The notes below the pieces were generated by a model. The model was not told the origin of the DNA and ran no database searches. It saw only the letters and a program-made list of their open reading frames with translations. From positions 1-28,919 of the forward strand of contig JAOHHF010000010.1 of NCBI GenBank assembly GCA_028099475.1: a stretch of 28,919 nucleotides of DNA, in the 5' to 3' direction. Shown here one piece after another: positions 23,000 to 28,919 of this stretch; position 1 is the first letter of the stretch, and the number at the start of each line of letters is the position of its first letter. The translations under genes were made by a program, and so were the position numbers. This DNA is from Candidatus Pelagibacter sp. GTDB lineage: Bacteria > Pseudomonadota > Alphaproteobacteria > Pelagibacterales > Pelagibacteraceae.

Positions 23000-25051
23000 A
23001 TGCCTACAAAAAAGAAGAAGAAAACTAAAGTTAGGAAGAAAACTTCAAAAAATGTTCGGAAAAAAACTAAAGTAAGAAAAAAAGTTAAAATTAAAAAAAA
23101 AATTACAGATTCTTCAGAAGAACTTATTATAAAAACTAAACCTGAGTGGATTAAAAGTAGCTTAGCTACAAAAAACAAATATCAAGATAAATATTCGCAA
23201 TCTATAAAAAGAAATGATGAATTTTGGAAAAAAGAAGGAAAAAGGATTTCCTGGATAAAACCATATAAAAAAATTAAAGATGTAAAATATAGTACTAAAG
23301 AAGTTAAAATAAAATGGTTTCAAGATGGAACTTTAAATGCTTCAGCTAATTGTATTGATAGGCATCTAAAAGATAAAAAAGATAAAACTGCAATTATTTG
23401 GGTTGGAGATGATCCAAAAGATAGTCAAAAAATATCTTACAAACAACTTCATCAAAAAGTATCAAAGGCTGCTAATGGTCTTAAAAAATTAGGAATTAAA
23501 AAAGGTGATCGAGTTACTATTTATTTAACAATGATTCCTGAGCTTGCAATTTTGATGCTTGCATGTGTTAGAATTGGAGCTGTCCACTCAATTATTTTTG
23601 GTGGTTTTTCAGCAGATTCTATTTCAGGAAGAGTGAATGATTGTGAGTCTGAATATATTATTACAGCAGACGAAGGTGTTAGAGGTGGAAAAACTATTCC
23701 TCTAAAATACACAACTGACGAGGCGCTATTAAGTTGTCCTAATGTAAAAAAATGTATCGTTGTTAAAAGAACAGGAAATTATATTAATTGGGACAGTAAT
23801 AGAGATGTTTGGTACCACGACTTAATTAAAGATGTATCTAGTAATTGCGAACCAGAAGAAATGAATGCGGAAGATCCATTATTTATTTTGTATACATCTG
23901 GCTCAACTGGAAAACCTAAAGGAGTTCTTCACACAACTGGTGGATATATGGTGTATGCTTCGATGACACATCAATATATTTTTAATTACAAACCAAAAGA
24001 TATTTACTGGTGTACAGCTGATATTGGGTGGGTAACTGGCCATAGTTATATAATTTATGGACCTCTTGCTAATGGAGCAACTACAATAATGTTTGAGGGT
24101 ATTCCAAATTATCCTGACACTTCTAGATGGTGGCAAATTATAGATAAATATAAAGTTAATACTTTTTATACAGCCCCAACTGCAATCAGAGCATTGATGA
24201 GGGAAGGTGATGAACCCGTTAATAAAACCTCCAGAAAATCATTAAAATTACTAGGAACTGTTGGTGAACCAATAAATCCTGAGGCATGGATGTGGTACTA
24301 CAAAACTGTAGGAAATTCCAAATGCCCAATAGTTGATACTTGGTGGCAAACTGAAACAGGTGGTATAATGATCGCTCCCCAAACCGGTGCCATGAATTTA
24401 AAACCTGGCTCAGCAACCAAACCTTTCTATGGAATAAAACCAGTTTTAGTTGATAAAAAAGGTAAAGAGATTAAAGGTCCTGGAGAGGGACGACTATGCA
24501 TTGGTCAATCTTGGCCGGGTCAAATGAGGACTGTTTATGGTGACCATCAAAGATTTATTGACACATATTTTTCACAATTTGATGGAAAATATTTTACTGG
24601 AGATGGATGTAGAAGAGATAAAGATGGATATTACTGGATCACTGGTAGAGTAGATGATGTGATTATTGTATCAGGACACAATCTTGGAACAGCTGAAATC
24701 GAAAGCGCATTTGTAGCTCACCCTAAAGTTGCTGAAGCAGCAGTAGTTGGATATCCACATGATATTAAGGGTAATGGACTTTATTGTTATGTAACTTTGA
24801 ACGTAGGAGAAAGAGAAACGGGTGATCTAGAAAGAGATTTAAAGTTGTGGGTTAGAAAACAAATAGGACCCCTAGCAACACCAGATTTAATCCATTTTAC
24901 TCCAGGTCTTCCAAAAACTAGATCAGGTAAAATAATGAGAAGAATTTTAAGAAAAATTGCAGCAAATGAACATGATCAACTGGGTGATACAACTACATTA
25001 GCTGACCCAAGTGTTGTTGAAAGTTTAGTTGACAATAGAAAAAATATCTAA
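23000..25051 (+). CDS. acs: Acetyl-CoA synthetase with a lysine-rich N-terminal tail
   Basis: Acs activates acetate to acetyl-CoA with ATP through an acetyl-AMP intermediate. The 683-residue product has [16 protein letters not shown], the P-loop-like [66 protein letters not shown] and, near the C-terminus, [18 protein letters not shown], whose Lys is the acetylation-regulated site in the family. Family homology begins near residue 47. Residues 1-35 hold 21 Lys or Arg, with KKTKVRKK repeated at 7-14 and 21-28; this extension is not usual for Acs. It overlaps the convergent downstream gene by 4 nt. Confidence 0.97.
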   Translation: MPTKKKKKTKVRKKTSKNVRKKTKVRKKVKIKKKITDSSEELIIKTKPEWIKSSLATKNKYQDKYSQSIKRNDEFWKKEGKRISWIKPYKKIKDVKYSTKEVKIKWFQDGTLNASANCIDRHLKDKKDKTAIIWVGDDPKDSQKISYKQLHQKVSKAANGLKKLGIKKGDRVTIYLTMIPELAILMLACVRIGAVHSIIFGGFSADSISGRVNDCESEYIITADEGVRGGKTIPLKYTTDEALLSCPNVKKCIVVKRTGNYINWDSNRDVWYHDLIKDVSSNCEPEEMNAEDPLFILYTSGSTGKPKGVLHTTGGYMVYASMTHQYIFNYKPKDIYWCTADIGWVTGHSYIIYGPLANGATTIMFEGIPNYPDTSRWWQIIDKYKVNTFYTAPTAIRALMREGDEPVNKTSRKSLKLLGTVGEPINPEAWMWYYKTVGNSKCPIVDTWWQTETGGIMIAPQTGAMNLKPGSATKPFYGIKPVLVDKKGKEIKGPGEGRLCIGQSWPGQMRTVYGDHQRFIDTYFSQFDGKYFTGDGCRRDKDGYYWITGRVDDVIIVSGHNLGTAEIESAFVAHPKVAEAAVVGYPHDIKGNGLYCYVTLNVGERETGDLERDLKLWVRKQIGPLATPDLIHFTPGLPKTRSGKIMRRILRKIAANEHDQLGDTTTLADPSVVESLVDNRKNI

Positions 25052-25671
25052 AATTCGATTAACTTCTCAAATTCCTGTTTAATAATATCCCACTTAAGTA
25101 TCATTGAATTTAATACAATTTTTCTATCTAAAGATTTTAGCTCTTCTGCTATTGGTGCCCATTTATATAATGACAAAGCGCTCGGATTAAATGGAAGATC
25201 TTTAAAGTAAATTTCCCAATTTAAATTTTGAAGTCTTTCATTAAATTCCTCTTTTGCTTTTTTAATTATATCAAGTGGCATGTTATTAGAAGTCTCATCA
25301 TCTAAAATTTTATTGAAAATCTCTTTTGCTTGATCCATATTTTTATAATTTGAGTTAACTTTTAAATATGAAAATGTAAAAAAAGTTAAATCTTGTAATG
25401 CTACAGAATAAATATTCCATTTTGCAAGATTAACTGAAGACATAAAAACATCATTATCGAAATGAAGAACATATTTTGTTCCCATTCTTGTTTTTAAATA
25501 ACTATATAAAGTAACCTGCGATACCCAGGCAGATTTACTTTGAATAAAATACTCAAGTTCATCTAAATTTTTAATTTTTTTCTTAGGAATAAAAGCTTTA
25601 AACAGTGCAAACAAATAAACTTTGAAATCTTTAAAGGATATGTCTCTCCAAGAAAGTTTATATTTTTCCAT
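25048..25671 (-). CDS. Conserved protein of unknown function
   Basis: I cannot give this 207-residue product a function. The middle block, [20 protein letters not shown] followed by [20 protein letters not shown] and [16 protein letters not shown], resembles a conserved alphaproteobacterial hypothetical family. It has no signal peptide; hydrophobic stretches are short, so it is probably soluble or peripheral. The protein is rich in Lys and Leu and likely mostly helical at the C-terminus. It lies between acs and the symporter genes on the opposite strand, converging with acs. Confidence 0.82.
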   Translation of the reverse strand: MEKYKLSWRDISFKDFKVYLFALFKAFIPKKKIKNLDELEYFIQSKSAWVSQVTLYSYLKTRMGTKYVLHFDNDVFMSSVNLAKWNIYSVALQDLTFFTFSYLKVNSNYKNMDQAKEIFNKILDDETSNNMPLDIIKKAKEEFNERLQNLNWEIYFKDLPFNPSALSLYKWAPIAEELKSLDRKIVLNSMILKWDIIKQEFEKLIEF

Positions 25672-25756
25672 AAATTTGATGTTTGTGACAATTATATCTT
25701 AAAAAACCAAGTAAATATGTAGCTATTATGATTAATTTTCACCTTTTCAAAACGTT

Positions 25757-25800
25757 CATAATGGTTATGGTTTTGCAAAGTTATAACTTAAAGAGAGAGG
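25757..25800 (+). promoter_or_regulatory. Palindromes and strong ribosome binding site before the symporter genes
   Basis: The spacer in front of the DUF4212 gene has a 5-bp inverted repeat around TGG (25757-25769, CATAATGGTTATG) and a perfect 8-bp palindrome GTTATAAC (25780-25787). These are followed by a purine-rich AGAGAGAGG (25792-25800), 5 nt before the ATG. The last is a convincing ribosome binding site. The palindromes could be an operator, but short AT-rich palindromes arise easily by chance. Confidence 0.4.
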
Positions 25801-25805
25801 TATAA

Positions 25806-26066
25806 ATGTCAAACGCAGAAAAACACTGGGAAAAAACCAGGTCATTGTTATTCGTAACACTGGCAATTTGGTTTGTATTCTCAATTGGCATCTTCCTTTT
25901 TGCAGCTGAAATGAATGAGGTTACTGGACCTTTCGGTTATCCATGGACGTATTGGTTTACGTGTCAGGGATCTCTTGGAATTTTCGTAATCTTGATTTTC
26001 TGGTTTGCTAATAGGCAAGAGAAAATCGACGAAGAGTTCGGCTTCAACGAAAGAGGAGATGATTAA
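25806..26066 (+). CDS. DUF4212 small subunit of a sodium:solute symporter
   Basis: The 86-residue product has two membrane helices (about residues 15-33 and 51-67) in the DUF4212 pattern: EKHWEKTRSLLFVTLAIWFV, then FPFAAEM-like FLFAAEMNEVTGPFGYPW, and a final FWFANRQEKIDEEFG. Such proteins are encoded just before VC_2705-type sodium/solute symporters and are thought to be their small partner subunit. It overlaps the symporter start by one base, and a strong Shine-Dalgarno sequence precedes it, consistent with high expression. Confidence 0.94.
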   Translation: MSNAEKHWEKTRSLLFVTLAIWFVFSIGIFLFAAEMNEVTGPFGYPWTYWFTCQGSLGIFVILIFWFANRQEKIDEEFGFNERGDD

Positions 26067-27874
26067 TGATTAAAGGTAAATTTATAGACAATTTGCCAAA
26101 AGTTTACGGAATCTATACTGGAGGATTTATAGGTTTCATAATCTTAATGGCAATTGGTGAGCAGATGGGTATGACTGCTAAAGCGATAGGTATCGCTTTT
26201 GTAGCTTTTACAATATTCATCTATGCATTAATTGGTTATCTATCAAGAACGGCTCAAGCAGATGCGTATTACGTAGCTGGAAGGCAAGTTCCAACTGTAT
26301 TCAACGGTATGGCGACAGCAGCAGACTGGATGTCTGGTGCTTCATTCGTTGCAATGGCAGGTGGTATTTACTTTAAAGGTTATGGTTACATGGCACTACT
26401 TGTTGGTTGGACTGGTGGTTATATATTAGTTGCAACTTTATTAGCACCATACTTAAGAAAATTTGGCTGTTACACAGTTCCAGATTTTATAGGTACAAGA
26501 TACGGTGGTAATTTAGCAAGACTACTTGCAGTAATAGTTTTAACTGTTGCCTCATTTACATATGTGACTGCACAAATTAACGCTACAGGTACTATTGCAT
26601 CTGTTGCTCTAGATATCGACTTTAAATACGCTGTATATATTGGACTAATAAGTATTTTACTTTGTTCAATGTTGGGGGGTATGAGAGCGGTAACTTGGAC
26701 ACAGGTTGCACAATACATCGTACTAATTATAGCTTACTTACTTCCAATTTTTTGGATCAGTAACAAAATGGGTGCAGGTTTCTTCCCTCACTTTATGTTA
26801 GCTGATGAAGTAGCTAGAATTGGTGAGTTAGAACAACAGTTTGGGTTTGTTAAAAACTCTGCTGCTGATTTAGCAACGGTACCTAAAGGGTTAGCTGGAA
26901 TAACTAAAGCACACTCTGCAGTGAATGCAACGCCTTGGGCGTTTATTTCTTTAGCATTGGCAATGATGATGGGAACAGCATCATTACCGCATGTTATGAT
27001 GAGATACTTTACTACTCCAAGTGTAAAAGCAGCTAGAAAATCAGTTGGTTGGTCATTATTCTTTATCTTCCTTCTGTACTCTTCTGCACCAATGTTAGCA
27101 ACGCTATCTAAATTATCATTGATTGATCCAACTTTATCTACGGGTATTATTGGTAAATCATTTGCTGAAGTTCAATCAATTGATTGGTTCCAAAACTGGA
27201 ATCAGGCAAACTTGATGTTCATCAGTGACTTTAACGGAAATGGAACTCTTGAATTAAACGAGTTTTTCATGGGTGGTAAAGCTGTAGTATTAGCAACACC
27301 AGAAATAGCTGGATTACCATATGTAATTTCAGGTCTGGTTGCTGCTGGAGGTATGGCTGCTGCCATGTCAACTGCTGATGGTTTGATCTTGGCAATTGCT
27401 AATGCGATTTCTCATGATGTTTATTACAAAATGATAGATCCAAAAGCAGAGACTGCAAAAAGACTACTTGTTGCAAGGATATTACTTGTAGTAATTGGTT
27501 TTGCTGGAGCAACTATTGCTGCAATGGAAATCCAAGGTATCTTAGGTTCAGTAATCTGGGCTTTTGACTTTGCGATGTCTGGATTGTTCTTCCCACTTGT
27601 ACTAGGTGTATGGTGGAAGAGAGCTAACAGACAAGGTGCTATTGCTGGTATGGCTTTAGGTCTTGCGTCTTCAATTTGGTATCTAGTTTGGGTAAGAACT
27701 GGTGGAAGTGGTTTCCTAGGTATTACTCAATTAACATTTGGTATCTTTGGAGCGGCAGTAAGTTTGGTTTCTATGGTTGTGGTAAGTTTAATCACACAAG
27801 AGCCAGATAAAGCTACTCAAAAAATGGTTGATGAAGTTCGTATACCAAGCGGTAGAACCGTTACTGGTAAATAG
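26066..27874 (+). CDS. Sodium:solute symporter, VC_2705/ActP-like, with an EF-hand-type loop
   Basis: A 602-residue SSS-family permease with about 13 helices. Family features include ADAYYVAGRQVPTVFNGMAT, AADWMSGASFVAMAGGIYF, GGMRAVTWTQVAQYIVL, TASLPHVMMRYFTTP and VAAGGMAAAMSTADGLILAI. Related proteins move acetate or other short organic acids, and acs is 1 kb upstream, so acetate is a reasonable guess. Residues 388-399 read DFNGNGTLELNE, which meets every position of a canonical EF-hand calcium loop. The gene seems less AT-biased than neighbours, as expected for high expression. A GC-rich terminator follows. Confidence 0.94.
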   Translation: MIKGKFIDNLPKVYGIYTGGFIGFIILMAIGEQMGMTAKAIGIAFVAFTIFIYALIGYLSRTAQADAYYVAGRQVPTVFNGMATAADWMSGASFVAMAGGIYFKGYGYMALLVGWTGGYILVATLLAPYLRKFGCYTVPDFIGTRYGGNLARLLAVIVLTVASFTYVTAQINATGTIASVALDIDFKYAVYIGLISILLCSMLGGMRAVTWTQVAQYIVLIIAYLLPIFWISNKMGAGFFPHFMLADEVARIGELEQQFGFVKNSAADLATVPKGLAGITKAHSAVNATPWAFISLALAMMMGTASLPHVMMRYFTTPSVKAARKSVGWSLFFIFLLYSSAPMLATLSKLSLIDPTLSTGIIGKSFAEVQSIDWFQNWNQANLMFISDFNGNGTLELNEFFMGGKAVVLATPEIAGLPYVISGLVAAGGMAAAMSTADGLILAIANAISHDVYYKMIDPKAETAKRLLVARILLVVIGFAGATIAAMEIQGILGSVIWAFDFAMSGLFFPLVLGVWWKRANRQGAIAGMALGLASSIWYLVWVRTGGSGFLGITQLTFGIFGAAVSLVSMVVVSLITQEPDKATQKMVDEVRIPSGRTVTGK

Positions 27875-27898
27875 AACAATCAAATCTTAATTAAATAG

Positions 27899-27926
27899 AG
27901 GGGCGATTAATTTCGCCCCTTTTAAT
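27899..27926 (+). terminator. Rho-independent terminator after the symporter gene
   Basis: A perfect 8-bp stem, AGGGGCGA (27899-27906) with TCGCCCCT (27913-27920), closes a 6-nt TTAATT loop and runs into TTTTAATTT. It is the most GC-rich hairpin in the window and lies 25 nt after the stop of the symporter gene. Confidence 0.9.
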
Positions 27927-27955
27927 TTATTCCTTTTTCCAATATAAATTTCTTA

Positions 27956-28312
27956 ATGTCAGCAAACCTTCATCCTTTAGTTTATATTATTGATTACCTA
28001 CTCGGTGTCATTATGTGGACTTTAATAGGGAGAGTTGCGATGAATATTTTTCAAAAAGAAGACTCGGAGTTCTTTTTTATGAAAATATTTGTAAAATACA
28101 CAAATCCATTAATAAAATTATTTAAATCAGTTACACCTAATTTTATTATAGCACCTCTCGTACCATTATATGTTGCTTGGTTCTTTTATATGATTAGATT
28201 TTACTTTATGCCCTGGATTTTAGGATACTCTGTAATGGGGATGTTATCCTTTCCGTTAGAAAGTGAAATTTCTCGACAAATTTATCAATTATTTAATTCA
28301 ATTAAATTTTAA
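27956..28312 (+). CDS. YggT-like small membrane protein
   Basis: The 118-residue product has three hydrophobic helices: LVYIIDYLLGVIMWTLIGRV near the N-terminus, IAPLVPLYVAWFFYMIRF and PWILGYSVMGMLSF. The block FVKYTNPLIKLFKSVTP between them recalls the TDPIL motif of YggT proteins, so it may be a distant relative of that family; this is a resemblance by eye only. It precedes rpe by 28 nt on the same strand, after the symporter terminator, so it probably has its own promoter in 27927-27955. Confidence 0.78.
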   Translation: MSANLHPLVYIIDYLLGVIMWTLIGRVAMNIFQKEDSEFFFMKIFVKYTNPLIKLFKSVTPNFIIAPLVPLYVAWFFYMIRFYFMPWILGYSVMGMLSFPLESEISRQIYQLFNSIKF

Positions 28313-28340
28313 AAATTGATACTAGTAGGTCTAGCAATCA

Positions 28341-28919
28341 ATGAAAAAAATACAAATTTCACCTTCTATTTTATCGGCTGATTTTAGTCAACTAGGAGCA
28401 GAGATCAAAAGACTAGAAGATGGTGGTGCTGATATGATCCATGTAGATGTAATGGATGGTCATTTTGTTCCAAATCTTACAATTGGGCCTCCTGTAATCA
28501 AGGCTCTTAAAAAATATTGTTCACTTCAATTTGATGTACATTTAATGATATCACCAGTTCACAAATATATTGAAGCTTATGCAAATGCAGGAGCTGATAT
28601 TATTACTATTCATCCTGAGGCTACTAATAATTTAAAAGAGTCTATTTTAAAAATAAAAGATTTGAATAAAAAAGTTGGAGTTTCTCTAAATCCAGATTCT
28701 AAGATTGATTTGATAAAAAACTTATTAGATCAAATAGATCTGGTATTAATAATGAGTGTTAACCCGGGCTTTGGAGGTCAGAAATTTATGCCAGAAGTTT
28801 TGGAAAAAATTAAAGAGCTAAAAAAAATTCAAACTGACAATAATATAGATTTTGATATTGAAATAGATGGAGGAATTAATTTTGATAATTGTCAGGCAGC
28901 AATAGAAGCTGGTGCAAAT
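28341..28919 (+). CDS. rpe: Ribulose-phosphate 3-epimerase, partial
   Basis: Rpe interconverts ribulose 5-phosphate and xylulose 5-phosphate in the pentose phosphate pathway. The first 193 residues are visible before the window ends. They carry the TIM-barrel motifs of the family: ISPSILSADFSQLG, MIHVDVMDGHFVPNLTIGPP with the metal-binding His and Asp, FDVHLMIS, IITIHPEA, VLIMSVNPGFGGQKFMP and DIEIDGGIN. Only about 25-30 C-terminal residues should be missing, based on the usual length of about 220. Confidence 0.97.
   Translation, partial: MKKIQISPSILSADFSQLGAEIKRLEDGGADMIHVDVMDGHFVPNLTIGPPVIKALKKYCSLQFDVHLMISPVHKYIEAYANAGADIITIHPEATNNLKESILKIKDLNKKVGVSLNPDSKIDLIKNLLDQIDLVLIMSVNPGFGGQKFMPEVLEKIKELKKIQTDNNIDFDIEIDGGINFDNCQAAIEAGAN

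Noticed and set aside
22981..23178. Phe/Leu-rich minus-strand ORF opposite the start of acs
   Set aside because: It is the antisense of the Lys-rich tail (AAA/AAG read as TTT/CTT), so its hydrophobic look is a composition artefact.
1..28919. CRISPR arrays, tRNA or rRNA genes, insertion sequences, prophage or integrase genes
   Set aside because: No regularly spaced repeats, tRNA-like cloverleaf, transposase or integrase motif was seen; only A/T homopolymer runs, which are expected at this base composition.

Overview
The window looks like a chromosomal segment of a streamlined, very AT-rich alphaproteobacterium, most likely a SAR11 (Pelagibacterales) relative. Evidence for this is the strong A/T bias in all codon positions, almost no intergenic space (many 1-10 nt gaps, ATGA or TAATG start/stop overlaps, and convergent genes that share stop-codon bases), and alphaproteobacterial families such as DUF2794, IalB-like and HspQ next to a ccm cytochrome c maturation locus. 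I see no IS element, phage gene, CRISPR array, tRNA or rRNA. The assignment is an inference from gene content and style; no marker gene was searched.

Layout. 1-2215 (minus): ccmC-ccmD-ccmE-ccmF, with ccmF cut by the window edge. A 160-nt gap in front of ccmC holds an unexplained RNA-like inverted repeat. 2376-2696 (minus) is hspQ, with a terminator-like hairpin across its stop codon. 2783-3671 (plus): yciB/ispZ and a DUF2794 gene. 3674-4435 (minus): a Bax-inhibitor-1/YccA membrane protein. 4519-9915 (plus): aldo/keto reductase, IalB-like secreted protein, argG, DsbA/FrnE-like oxidoreductase, two small membrane proteins (one PsiE-like) and a short photolyase-family flavoprotein with unusual domain order. 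9912-14195 (minus): marC, then a very tight six-gene run of small membrane protein, GNAT, glutamine amidotransferase, YqaA/DedA-like protein, a 40-residue DUF2256 zinc-ribbon protein and a prokaryotic cryptochrome/(6-4)-photolyase-like protein. 14223-17042 (plus): an SDR lacking the catalytic Tyr, a PQQ-type sugar dehydrogenase and a metallo-beta-lactamase-fold hydrolase whose signal peptide lies in a different frame. 17045-21441 (minus): SHOCT protein, small membrane protein, folD, yggT, mscS-type channel, hemD, hemC. 21498-25051 (plus): tsaD, EVE-domain protein, acs with a strongly basic N-terminal tail. 25048-25671 (minus) is an unrecognised protein. 25806-27874 (plus) is a DUF4212 small subunit plus a sodium:solute symporter with a perfect EF-hand-type loop, ended by a GC-rich terminator. 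Last come a YggT-like membrane protein and the start of rpe.

How the genes fit together. Cytochrome c maturation (ccm) and tetrapyrrole synthesis (hemC, hemD) serve heme proteins. acs plus the nearby symporter pair suggest uptake and activation of acetate or a similar short acid. Two photolyase-family flavoproteins lie within about 5.5 kb, one linked to DUF2256 and facing an atypical SDR. This suggests a light or UV-response neighbourhood and is the most interesting part of the window, together with the RNA-like region before ccmC, the frameshifted MBL gene, the Acs tail and the EF-hand loop in the symporter.
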